Origin: Gammaproteobacteria bacterium
GTDB lineage: Bacteria > Pseudomonadota > Gammaproteobacteria > Steroidobacterales > Steroidobacteraceae
Reading direction: 5' to 3'
Length of the DNA: 62,862 nt
NCBI GenBank assembly: GCA_003132025.1
Contig: PKWJ01000008.1
Span: 6,985 to 69,846, forward strand
The translations under genes were made by a program, and so were the position numbers. Of the stretch, positions 55,033 through 62,862 are shown piece by piece. The notes beneath the pieces are model-generated. The model saw only the letters and a program-made list of their open reading frames with translations. It searched no databases and was not told the origin of the DNA. Position 1 is the stretch's first letter. Each line of letters starts with the position of its first letter.

Positions 55033-56718
55033 ATGCTGCCCGTGGTGGTGTTGAAGTTTGGAAGCTCGGTACTGGCGACAGCCACTGAGCTGCCTTTGGC
55101 GGTGGATGAAGTCTATCGGCGCCTTCGCGAAGGCTCTCGGGTGCTGGCCGTGGTGTCGGCGTTCGCGGGGGACACGGACCGATTATTTGCTCGAGCGCGA
55201 GAGGTCCTGGGGGAAGAGGCCGCCCCTCACGCGGTGGCAGTCTTTGTGGCGACCGGGGAGTTGCAGAGTGCCGCGCTGCTCGCTGGGGCATTGCTGCGCT
55301 CGGGAGTCGCGGCGAGGATTGTGGATCCGCGCGAGATCAACTTAAGAGTCGAAGGTAGCGCGCTGGAAGCCGATCCCGTGTCGGTGGATGAGGTAGCGCT
55401 CCATGCGCTGTGGGACGAGCATACGACATTGGTCCTCCCAGGATTCTTCGGCATCGATGCCCAAGGTCGCATTGCGTTATTGGGCCGAGGCGGATCGGAC
55501 CTCTCGGCGCTCTTTATTGCCGGGACGCTCAAATGCGAATGCCATCTCATTAAGGACGTGGCCGGTGTGTTCGACAGGGACCCGGCGCTCGATCCAGCCG
55601 GCGCACGCCGCTATGCGGTCATTCCCTGGCATGAGGCCTCGGAAGTTGCCGGTCCCCTCATTCAGCCCAAGGCCTTAAGGTTGGCCGAGCAATGCCGTAC
55701 GCCCTTCACCGTCAGCCGAGCGAACGGTGAATTTGAAACGCGCGTCGCAGATGTGGCAACGGCGAGCTGGGGTGTATCCCAAGAGGTGCCCGTGCGTCTT
55801 CGCATCGCTCTTCTCGGCTGTGGCACGGTGGGACGCGGGGTGTATGAGCGCCTCATCGCCGAACCGGATCGATTTGAACTCATCGCGGTGGTGACGCGAC
55901 ATCCGGCCCGGCACGTTGCGAACGGCGTGCCGGAGTCGATCGCGAGCGATGATCTGCATCAAGCGTTTCGAGCCGACGTCGACCTTGTCATCGAAGCGTT
56001 AAGCGGGGTTGAGCCCGCGGGCTCAGTGATCGAAGCAGCACTCATGATGGGCAAAACTGTCGTCACGTCGAACAAGGCAGCGGTGGCCACGTACTGGCAC
56101 GAGTTTTCTGCGTATTTGGCAGAGCCCGATCGGAGGCTGTGGTACGGATCGACTGTCGGCGGCGCGGTGCCAATACTGGAGACGCTTGGGCACTTGCGCG
56201 GGCGCGTGCGGGAATTGCGCGGCGTCATCAACGGAACGTGCAATGTCGTGCTCGACGCGATCGCGACCGGTGAGTCGTTCGATGACGCGGTGCGCGCTGC
56301 TCAGCGGTCAGGGTTTGCTGAGGCCGACCCCTATCGAGATCTTTCCGGACAGGACTCCGCGGACAAGCTCAGTCTGATGTCGCACGCCGCCTTTAGTGGA
56401 CACGCGCCCTCTCACGGCATTCGAAGCCGCGGGATTGACGAAGCTCTGGTGGCCGCGGAGCCTGACGTATGGCGTCTGATCGGGCGCGCGAGGCGCACGC
56501 CAGCGGGAGTTACGTTAAGCGTCGGCCCTGAACAGATGGCACGAACGAGTTTTCTGGGTCAGACCGCGGGCGCGGAGAATCGCCTCGAGATCGTGCTCGA
56601 AACCGGTGAAATCGTGCGTCTCGCGGGGCAGGGCGCGGGCCGCTTGCCGACGACGTTGGCCGTGCTCGGAGACGTGCAGGAGATCGTGCGTCGACGCGCG
56701 CGGGCTGCAACGCCGTGA
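55033..56718 (+). CDS. aspartokinase-like/homoserine dehydrogenase fusion lacking ACT domains
   Basis: The product is 561 residues from the ATG at 55033, which has GAGGT 5 bases before it (an ATG at 55018 has none). Residues 1-235 are an amino-acid kinase domain (VVLKFGSSVLA, LLGRGGSDLSALFIAG, IKDVAGVFDRDPALD). Residues 265-561 are homoserine dehydrogenase: the NAD site LLGCGTVGRGVYERL, the catalytic region VINGTCNVVLDAI and EADPYRDLSGQDSADKL. ThrA and MetL carry tandem ACT domains between these parts; none are present here, so feedback inhibition by threonine would not be expected in the usual way. It follows the regulator of the threonine-degradation operon. Confidence 0.82.
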   Translation: MLPVVVLKFGSSVLATATELPLAVDEVYRRLREGSRVLAVVSAFAGDTDRLFARAREVLGEEAAPHAVAVFVATGELQSAALLAGALLRSGVAARIVDPREINLRVEGSALEADPVSVDEVALHALWDEHTTLVLPGFFGIDAQGRIALLGRGGSDLSALFIAGTLKCECHLIKDVAGVFDRDPALDPAGARRYAVIPWHEASEVAGPLIQPKALRLAEQCRTPFTVSRANGEFETRVADVATASWGVSQEVPVRLRIALLGCGTVGRGVYERLIAEPDRFELIAVVTRHPARHVANGVPESIASDDLHQAFRADVDLVIEALSGVEPAGSVIEAALMMGKTVVTSNKAAVATYWHEFSAYLAEPDRRLWYGSTVGGAVPILETLGHLRGRVRELRGVINGTCNVVLDAIATGESFDDAVRAAQRSGFAEADPYRDLSGQDSADKLSLMSHAAFSGHAPSHGIRSRGIDEALVAAEPDVWRLIGRARRTPAGVTLSVGPEQMARTSFLGQTAGAENRLEIVLETGEIVRLAGQGAGRLPTTLAVLGDVQEIVRRRARAATP

Positions 56719-56852
56719 AGGCGCGAGGTAGGGGAGGCTGGCGGTGTTTCCACATTGGGCCATGGGGGCTGCACCGGGCGGGACGGCCGCCTCATGGAGG
56801 CCCACACTGTTGAAGCAAATAGTGCATCCATTATTGAAATTATGAGCTTGAG

Positions 56853-57701
56853 CTACTTGGCCTGGGCCGGGTGAGGATGCCCGAATGCGCCGTTCCATCC
56901 GCAAGCTGTGGCCGCGCAGGTTGCCGCATGTTGAAGGGCGTCTTCGATGGATGCGCCGTTGATCTGAGTGGTGAGGAAACCCGCGATAAACGCATCGCCC
57001 GCACCCATCGTATCAACAACCTCAGTCGGCACGACGCGTTGCCGGATGATCCTTGTGCCAGTGCTAAGAACGGCACCGCGCTCGCCTTGCGTAACGCAGA
57101 CCATCGGGGCGCCCATGGAGTGAATGCTAGCGATGAATGCTTCCGTTTCAGTATCAGATAGGTCCGAGGCGGATAGAAACGCAAGAGTGACAAGCGGACA
57201 AATTGTCGCGAGATAACCTACTTCACGCCCAGTCGAAAAATCAAAGGACAGGCCTTGAGCGATCGCGCGGATCCGAGGCAGCTCTGGCTCGAGATAACTG
57301 AAGCACGATGAGTGCACATGTCCAAGACGCGCGATCAGATTCAGATCATCTTGGTCCATTCGCAGCATTAACCGCTTGCGTACGCCACCTTTGTTGGAAT
57401 AGACGAAGACACGATCACCATTGACTAGAGTTACCTTCGCCTTGCCCGTCTCGCCTCTAGCGATCCGCAGGTATTTGTCGGAAAGTCCCTCGGCCAGCAC
57501 GCAAGCCCGCACATGAGAGCCTTCTTCATCGTCGCCCACAATGCCGATATATGCGCTCGTGGCCAATCCGAACCGATGGGCGAGGACGACAACGTTCAAA
57601 GCATTGCCCCCTGGGTAGTAGACGTCTTGGTCAATATAGTGATCAACGACGTTGTCACCGACGCCTACAAGCCCCAGCTCCGATTTAGTGGCCGAAGACA
57701 T
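56853..57701 (-). CDS. PfkB-family sugar kinase, FrlD/FraD-like (Amadori-compound kinase)
   Basis: The product is 282 residues. VGVGDNVVDHYIDQDVYYPG and GNALNVVVLAHRFG match the short N-terminus of fructoselysine and fructose-asparagine kinases, which lack the usual PfkB lid. The catalytic base is in VDTMGAGDAFIAGFL. It phosphorylates the sugar carbon 6 of an Amadori compound. GAGGA lies directly before the ATG, too close for a good ribosome site, so the true start may be a few codons later. It follows the deglycase gene by 131 bases, probably in one operon. Confidence 0.85.
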   Translation of the reverse strand: MSSATKSELGLVGVGDNVVDHYIDQDVYYPGGNALNVVVLAHRFGLATSAYIGIVGDDEEGSHVRACVLAEGLSDKYLRIARGETGKAKVTLVNGDRVFVYSNKGGVRKRLMLRMDQDDLNLIARLGHVHSSCFSYLEPELPRIRAIAQGLSFDFSTGREVGYLATICPLVTLAFLSASDLSDTETEAFIASIHSMGAPMVCVTQGERGAVLSTGTRIIRQRVVPTEVVDTMGAGDAFIAGFLTTQINGASIEDALQHAATCAATACGWNGAFGHPHPAQAK

Positions 57702-57832
57702 TCCTCAGATCTTGCCAATTCTTCGAATAATTAGCGATGGACATGAGGCAAATAACTGACCGAAGCATGAAGCTAAGCTTTGGTGATCGTCGCGCATAGA
57801 CAGCCCCAACACCTCTTCGCCTGGCGCGTTGA

Positions 57833-58816
57833 TCAATATTCCATCTTCCACATGTAGCGCCGGACGGTGAGCGGATGACCTTTGGCTTCGGCAAGCTTGT
57901 CTGCATAAGCGCGCAGAACCGGCGCGAAAATCAGCGGAGCGATAAATTCCGACACAGTTTCTGGAAATGAAGCTGCCCCCAGTTCCTTCGCGTCCAGCAC
58001 AGTCATTCGCTGACTGTGTTTGGCCGCGAACGCAAGCGCACGTTCATCCATCGGGCGCGATGGTCCCACACCCAAGAGCTGGACGAACGGCACGTCAAAG
58101 TCAGTTACCTCGAACGGCCCGTGGAAATATTCGCCGGCATGTATCGCGGCCGAGTGGATCCACTGCATCTCCTGCAATATGCAGATAGCGTATGAATACG
58201 CTACGCCGTAGTTTGCTCCCGAGGCCATCGTGTAAATGACCGTCGCGCGCTTGTAGGCTTCGGCAAACTCAGAGAACTTGGCACGCTGCTTCGAAATGAG
58301 ATTGTCGACCAGAGCAGGCAGCGCTTCCAGGCTCTTATTAAACGTATCAATCTTGGTGTTGCCTTCCCGGATCTTAAGTATCCCAAAGACGAGTCTCGCC
58401 AACACCGCTGCTGAATGTAGGGGTGACATTGTGAGGGGCGAGTGAACATATGAGACCGTGAACTCGGATGCCCGGTCGAGGGGGCTGCCCAGCTCATGCG
58501 TTAGGGAGATGGTCAAGGCGCCGGCCTCGCGTGCGATTTTGACCGCTTCCACCGTTTCCGGGGTCGTTCCCGAATGAGAGCAGGTGAGCACAATCGAACT
58601 CTTGCCCAAACGTTGCGGGGCTCGGGCCTTAAACTCCGCCGAATTGAGCGCGTTTCCGACGATCTTCTTTGCTTCTCTTTCCACAATGTATTGGTTCGAA
58701 AGCATGTGCGCATACGAGCCGCCGCACGCGACAAAGAAGATGTCGGTGACACTGTCCCTAGCAGCTGCGGCATTCAACGCGTTCACAATTCGCGCGTCAG
58801 TTTGTTCGGTCGTCAT
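57833..58816 (-). CDS. SIS-domain sugar-phosphate deglycase, FraB/FrlB-like
   Basis: The product is 327 residues with GAGGA 6 bases before the ATG. Two SIS domains are visible: FFVACGGSYAHM with the phosphate loop TCSHSGTTPETVEAVKIARE, and IYTMASGANYGVAYSYAICI. The active-site stretch WIHSAAIHAGEYFHGPFE has the glutamate and histidine used by FraB, and the C-terminus HPLTVRRYMWKMEY is nearly that of FraB. It splits a 6-phosphorylated Amadori compound into glucose 6-phosphate and the amino acid. FraB (fructose-asparagine) looks closer than FrlB (fructoselysine); this needs a tree. Confidence 0.85.
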   Translation of the reverse strand: MTTEQTDARIVNALNAAAARDSVTDIFFVACGGSYAHMLSNQYIVEREAKKIVGNALNSAEFKARAPQRLGKSSIVLTCSHSGTTPETVEAVKIAREAGALTISLTHELGSPLDRASEFTVSYVHSPLTMSPLHSAAVLARLVFGILKIREGNTKIDTFNKSLEALPALVDNLISKQRAKFSEFAEAYKRATVIYTMASGANYGVAYSYAICILQEMQWIHSAAIHAGEYFHGPFEVTDFDVPFVQLLGVGPSRPMDERALAFAAKHSQRMTVLDAKELGAASFPETVSEFIAPLIFAPVLRAYADKLAEAKGHPLTVRRYMWKMEY

Positions 58817-58918
58817 CTGGCATCCTCAATTGGCAAGCAGGGGCTGAGCATTCATTGGCTCAAAATTATGAGTACTGGGCTGAGGAACACTCGCGCAGTC
58901 ACCGAATTTCCCCGTAAC

Positions 58919-58950
58919 TGGTATATACCAAGATGGTAACCGGGGGTCAA
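58919..58950 (-). promoter_or_regulatory. promoter of the deglycase-kinase operon with a HutC-type operator
   Basis: On the minus strand TTGACC (58950-58945) is followed after exactly 17 bases by TATATA (58927-58922). The -10 is the centre of the perfect palindrome TGGTATATACCA (58919-58930), which fits the GTnTAnAC core bound by GntR/HutC regulators. The regulator gene begins at 59041 on the other strand. Repression relieved by the Amadori compound or its phosphate is the likely mode. Confidence 0.75.
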
Positions 58951-59040
58951 CCAATTCGGAGGAAGGTCGATGGCAAATGGCTTGAAGGCAGCGTGATGGT
59001 ATACATTGCGCCGCAGTCGCTCGCCTAAGGAGAGAGCTGG

Positions 59041-59826
59041 TTGAACGTCACAGAGCAGTCGGACCAGGCACAAGAGGTCGCCACCCCCGCCTACAAGCAA
59101 ATACAGGGCTACCTGCAGGATCTTCTGGCTGGCCCCGATTACGGCCCCGGCGATCGCATTCCTTCCGAGCGCGCACTTGCGGAGCAACTCGGGCGCAACA
59201 GAATGACGGTGCGCAAGGCGATTGAGGGGCTCATAACCAGAGGGCTGCTCGAACGGCACGGCACAAGTGGAACGCGAATTCCGGTGCCGCGCGTGGCCCG
59301 ACCAATGGACGGATTTTCTCTGTCAAACAGCATGACGCGGATCATTCAGGCGGGCGGAGGAACCGCTCACAGCAAGTTGCTGCATTTCGAGCAAGCGCAT
59401 GCGTCCGCCAAAGTGGCAAGTCGACTGAGCCTTTCAGAGGGCGCAGATATCGTTATGTTTCGCCGACTGTGGGCGACCGACGAAACACCAATTTGCATCG
59501 AAACGACTCATCTTCCGTTATCGCTAGTTCCAGACCTGGCTGCGCAGGATCTCATGGAAGGGGCATCGCTATATAACCTGCTTCACGCCCGCTACGGGGT
59601 TAGCGCCATTCGGGGAGAGCGCGAGATCGGAATCGCCAATTGCACCGAGATGGAAGCCAGATTGCTCGGCCTCGACCCCGGTACGGCTTGCTTATCGCTG
59701 CAGCTGCTGGCGCTCGACACGAGTGGCCAGCCGATCGAGTTTACGCGATCCGTAAACCACCCCACGCTGGTCGTTTTCAAGACCGTTCAAGCTGACATGT
59801 CAGGGCTGGTCGCGACTAAACGATGA
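59041..59826 (+). CDS. GntR/HutC-family repressor of the Amadori-compound genes
   Basis: The product is 261 residues from a TTG at 59041; AAGGAGAG at 59027-59034 decides this start. The winged helix is PGDRIPSERALAEQLGRNRM, TVRKAIEGLITRGLLER, then a UTRA ligand domain (about 85-255; MFRRLWATDETPICIETTHL, LEFTRS-like IEFTRSVNHPT near the end). HutC-subfamily members bind GTnTAnAC palindromes and small sugars. Palindromes of that type lie in the promoter of the divergent deglycase-kinase operon and of the TonB receptor downstream, so it probably controls both. Confidence 0.9.
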   Translation: MNVTEQSDQAQEVATPAYKQIQGYLQDLLAGPDYGPGDRIPSERALAEQLGRNRMTVRKAIEGLITRGLLERHGTSGTRIPVPRVARPMDGFSLSNSMTRIIQAGGGTAHSKLLHFEQAHASAKVASRLSLSEGADIVMFRRLWATDETPICIETTHLPLSLVPDLAAQDLMEGASLYNLLHARYGVSAIRGEREIGIANCTEMEARLLGLDPGTACLSLQLLALDTSGQPIEFTRSVNHPTLVVFKTVQADMSGLVATKR

Positions 59827-60145
59827 CACCGGCGATTTACTTAGCCGCGCGGGTACCCCGCCGTTGACCTGAAGATCGGCGCCACTGCCTATGGCGCTCC
59901 GCCTTCGTTTGCTCAGGCAGTTTCCCCAAGCTCCGTGATCACGTTGAATGCACCGTTCACGCGTTGAGCCGTGGCGCGCGTGACCGGATCGATCCATTCC
60001 TTCGTTACGTACCCAGGCTTCCGACGGAGGATGGATCTGCCGGTAACAAGTCACTTTGACTGGTCGCATTCGCTCTCGGCGCGGCTTGCCTGCCACTTCA
60101 GCCGGTGCACAGGTTTCGGAGCTTGGAAGGCGGGTGGATGATCTG
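59827..60145. other. gap with an unrecognised coding remnant
   Basis: On the minus strand 59913-60052 a frame of about 45 codons reads RRKPGYVTKEWIDPVTRATA and QRVNGAFNVITELGETA before a stop, and looks protein-like but has no start. I recognise no family. It may be the tail of a deleted gene. Nothing else is seen here. Confidence 0.3.
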
Positions 60146-60220
60146 ACGCATATACCAGATCAGCCTGAAATCATCGAATCTGCGGGCTCACTCTTGCAAT
60201 TGGTATATTCCAGTTATAGT
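60146..60220 (+). promoter_or_regulatory. promoter region of the TonB receptor with two HutC-type operators
   Basis: TGGTATATTCCA at 60201-60212 matches the deglycase operator TGGTATATACCA at 11 of 12 positions. It lies between TTGCAA (60194-60199) and TATAGT (60215-60220), a plausible -35/-10 pair with a short 15-base spacer. A second, weaker match, 9 of 12, is at 60146-60157. The two are 55 bases apart. The receptor ATG is 144 bases downstream. Confidence 0.62.
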
Positions 60221-60363
60221 CTTGGTACGGTCGAGTAGCCGGTAACCGGCGGCCGATCTGGTTCGATGAGGCAGACGAGCGGTAGATGTTTCGTGCCACT
60301 AGTCCCTTCCACGCGCCTGGATCGTCGCTTGACGTCCGTGACCAAATAAAAAGGGGAGCTTCG

Positions 60364-62835
60364 ATGAAAATGAAAATCGTGTCTTGCGCGCGCATGTTGA
60401 TAGCCACCGTGCTCAAGGCTGCAGGTGCTTTTTCCATTCAGTCAGCCAGGGCGCGGATTGCGCTGGCTTATGCAAGTGCAGCCATCATCAGTTTAGGCGC
60501 GCCAATTGGTGCACATGCGCAGGGCGCCGTGCAGAACAGCGCTTCGACGACCGCGTCCGCATCCCCGAAGGACGAGGACCTCCAAGAGGTCATCGTCACC
60601 GGAACGCGCGATCCTCAGGCGACAGCAGGCGCCAGCCTGAGTCCGGTTTCCGTCCTCTCGGCGGCTCAACTTACGGCGACCGGCACCCCGACCTTAATGG
60701 ATACGCTCGTCGATCTTTCGCCCTCGATCGAGCGCATATATCTGTCGCCCGATTACGCCAGTGGGGTCGACAAAATCACCATGCGTGGACTGTCGTCCGA
60801 TAACACCTTGATCTTGTTGAACGGGATTCGGCGCCACACCACCGCGACCCTCGGAAATACCGGCCCAGAAATAGGCAATTCCCCTAGCGATCTGGGCATG
60901 TTCCCGTCGTCGGCGATCGGCCATATCGAAGCTTTGCTTGACGGCGCCTCCGCGCAATATGGCGCCGACGCGATTGCGGGCGTCGTGAACATCATCCTAA
61001 AGAATAACGACCACGGCATGGAATTCTCGACCAATAACGGGATTTATGCCGCCGGTGATGGCTTCACATCGGATACGACATGGAATGAGGGGTTTAAGCT
61101 GTTCGGCAGTGGGTTTCTGAGCCTCAGCGCCGAATATCTTCATGAGGATCATACCGTTCGAAGCAATCCTGACGAACGGGGTCCAGGCACGATCGTTAAT
61201 AAATTCTTCGGTAACCCCTTGGTGGATAAGGAAACTGTCTCTTACAACGCCGGTATAGATCTTACGGAGAACGTGCAGCTATATTCCTTCGCTACCTACG
61301 CGCACAAGGTGTCGACCCAATTCCAATACTGGCGGACGCCAAGCAATTTTCCGCAGGTCTATCCGAATGGCTTCGAGCCGCAAACCGCGGAAGGGGAGAA
61401 CGATTACGCCGCCACCGTCGGGGCGAAGGGTACTGTCGGGGGGTGGGACTGGGACCTCAGCGGCACCTATGGCTCTGATCATACCCGCTTCGTCACGTCG
61501 GATACCGTCAACGAGTTATTGTACGACGCTACCGGCTCCTCGCCGACAACCGTCCACAATGGCGATTGGGGCGACTCAGAGGCTACCGCGGACCTCAATA
61601 TACGCCGCAGCTTCGATGCGGGGTTAGCCGCTCCGGTCGTCTTGGCCTTTGGCGGCGAATATCGATACGACACCTGGTTTCAACTTGCGGGCGATCCTGC
61701 TTCCTATGTGGATGCAGGCACGCAGGGTTCAGGCGGGTTTCCTCCGCAGGTTTCGGTCAACGGCGCCAATCACAGCGTTGAGGCGGGCTATGTCGATCTC
61801 GCCCTCGAGCCTGTCGAACACCTGAAGGCGGATCTCGCGGGGCGTTATGAAGATTACAGCGACTCCGGCGGCAAGCCGACTGGTAAGGGTTCGCTGCGCT
61901 ACGATTTCACCCCGGCGGTGGCGGTTCGCGGAACGGTCAGCACCGGCTTCCGCGCGCCGTCTCTGGCGGAGGAAAATTTTAGTGGTATCGGGATCACGCC
62001 GACCGGTGATGTTGGCCAACTGGCGGTCAATTCGGCCGGGGCGAGGCTTCTCGGCGCACAGCCGCTCAAGCCCGAAACCTCGACCAACTATTCGGCCGGA
62101 TTGGTGCTGCATCCGGTAGAGAGGATGTCGGCTACGATCGATGCCTATCAGATCACTATTAAAAACCGGATCGTGGTGGGCGGCGGCTATAACGGCCAGG
62201 CCGCGATCAATGCGTATGCGCTCGAGGGCCTCGTCACCAACCCCGGGGTCGATCCGGCCGGGGTTTCAGCGAATTATTTCTCCAATGGGGCGGACACCCG
62301 GACGCAGGGCCTGGACATCGCTTTCAACTACAAAACGCCGTTCGACGGGTACAAGGTTGACTGGAACGCGGGCGCTCACTTCGGGAATACGAAAGTCACG
62401 CGGATCGGCAACGACCTCAACGGCAATCCGTTGCTCAATGCCCAGACGGTGTCATTTTACACGACCGCCACTCCAGCCTTCAAGATCACTGCTGGCGCCG
62501 ATTTAACGGCCGGCAAGTGGGACGTTAATCTTCACGAAATTCTGTGGGGGCCCACGACAACGCTTCAAGGATATAACGCCGGACCGAACGCCTTTTCGAA
62601 TACCGTCTTCGGCACTCAACACAATCTGTCCAAGTTCCAGACCGACCTCCAGGTTGATTATCAGGTAACCGATTGGGCGACGCTTGCGATTGGCGCGACT
62701 GATCTCTTCAACGAAACGCCGACTAAGCTTCCGCTAATTTTCTCGTACGCTGGCGTGAATAAATACGACTATGACTCAGAACAGATGAACTTTAACGGGG
62801 GATTTTACTACGCCAAGCTCCAGTTAAAATTCTAA
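60364..62835 (+). CDS. TonB-dependent receptor linked to the Amadori-compound module
   Basis: The product is 823 residues from the ATG at 60364, which has AGGGGAG before it. A long N-terminal region with a signal-like segment ends at AHAQG. The TonB-box region is LQEVIVTGTRD, the plug contains KITMRGLSSDNTLILLNG and GASAQYGADAIAGVVNI, and the barrel ends in YYAKLQLKF with terminal phenylalanine. It should import a ligand over the outer membrane; operators shared with the deglycase-kinase promoter suggest an Amadori compound or glycated peptide. The inner-membrane transporter is not in the window. Confidence 0.85.
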   Translation: MKMKIVSCARMLIATVLKAAGAFSIQSARARIALAYASAAIISLGAPIGAHAQGAVQNSASTTASASPKDEDLQEVIVTGTRDPQATAGASLSPVSVLSAAQLTATGTPTLMDTLVDLSPSIERIYLSPDYASGVDKITMRGLSSDNTLILLNGIRRHTTATLGNTGPEIGNSPSDLGMFPSSAIGHIEALLDGASAQYGADAIAGVVNIILKNNDHGMEFSTNNGIYAAGDGFTSDTTWNEGFKLFGSGFLSLSAEYLHEDHTVRSNPDERGPGTIVNKFFGNPLVDKETVSYNAGIDLTENVQLYSFATYAHKVSTQFQYWRTPSNFPQVYPNGFEPQTAEGENDYAATVGAKGTVGGWDWDLSGTYGSDHTRFVTSDTVNELLYDATGSSPTTVHNGDWGDSEATADLNIRRSFDAGLAAPVVLAFGGEYRYDTWFQLAGDPASYVDAGTQGSGGFPPQVSVNGANHSVEAGYVDLALEPVEHLKADLAGRYEDYSDSGGKPTGKGSLRYDFTPAVAVRGTVSTGFRAPSLAEENFSGIGITPTGDVGQLAVNSAGARLLGAQPLKPETSTNYSAGLVLHPVERMSATIDAYQITIKNRIVVGGGYNGQAAINAYALEGLVTNPGVDPAGVSANYFSNGADTRTQGLDIAFNYKTPFDGYKVDWNAGAHFGNTKVTRIGNDLNGNPLLNAQTVSFYTTATPAFKITAGADLTAGKWDVNLHEILWGPTTTLQGYNAGPNAFSNTVFGTQHNLSKFQTDLQVDYQVTDWATLAIGATDLFNETPTKLPLIFSYAGVNKYDYDSEQMNFNGGFYYAKLQLKF

Positions 62836-62862
62836 AATCCGCATTGGTCGGGATCCGGGTGG

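Noticed and set aside
1-62862. CRISPR arrays, insertion sequences with inverted ends and rRNA genes
   Set aside because: No regular repeat-spacer arrays, transposase genes or rRNA-like sequence were found on either strand.

Overview
The window is high-GC DNA with densely packed, often overlapping genes. The gene set points to an aerobic Gram-negative proteobacterium, most likely a gammaproteobacterium of the Steroidobacter/Nevskia/Xanthomonad type: a cyo-type quinol oxidase, TonB-dependent receptors, the kbl-tdh-sdaA-gcvTHP set, and tRNA-Asn with an encoded CCA. The taxonomic call is an inference from gene style, not from a marker gene.

Layout. 1-1.0 kb: 3' part of a caspase-like protein, broken by one extra base. 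1.2-8.0 kb: a diheme cytochrome, a YVTN beta-propeller, a NarL/NarX-type two-component pair and a TonB receptor. 8.1-9.8 kb: a frameshifted DipZ-type disulfide carrier that has also lost one redox cysteine. 9.9-13.0 kb: cytochrome P460, a carboxymuconolactone-decarboxylase-like protein, a beta-hydroxyacid dehydrogenase and a broken aromatic-acid transporter. 13.0-20.1 kb, facing it: an operon with both subunits of a phenylphosphate-synthase-like (split PEP-synthase) enzyme, all three parts of a biotin-dependent carboxylase and a HAD phosphatase. This is the most unusual system in the window and looks like an ATP-driven phosphorylate-then-carboxylate pathway. 20.3-26.6 kb: msrB-msrA, cyoABCD and an aldehyde dehydrogenase. 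26.8-33.6 kb: two MFS transporters, a GH39-like glycosidase, a secreted protein of unknown function and a LigW-like amidohydrolase. 33.6-40.1 kb: an ABC transporter with a permease-M1 peptidase fusion, a MarR regulator and two small envelope proteins.

40.4-46.1 kb is a mobile-element scar. It holds higA, a truncated higB fused end to end with a truncated DUF2971 gene, a 3' fragment of tRNA-Asn, a tyrosine integrase, two AlpA-like proteins, a ribbon-helix-helix protein and a divergent pair resembling FlhC and FlhD (the SetC/SetD arrangement of SXT-type ICEs). A 12-bp direct repeat lies just upstream of the integrase and again in the last codons of gcvP.

46.1-54.2 kb is one long operon, kbl-tdh-sdaA-gcvT-gcvH-gcvP, which turns threonine, glycine and serine into acetyl-CoA, C1 units and pyruvate. 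An XRE-cupin regulator is transcribed divergently from it, followed by an aspartokinase-homoserine dehydrogenase fusion that lacks ACT domains. 56.9-62.8 kb is an Amadori-compound module: a FrlD/FraD-like kinase, a FraB-like deglycase, a GntR/HutC regulator and a TonB receptor. Palindromic operators of one type lie in the kinase/deglycase promoter and in the receptor promoter, tying the module into one regulon.
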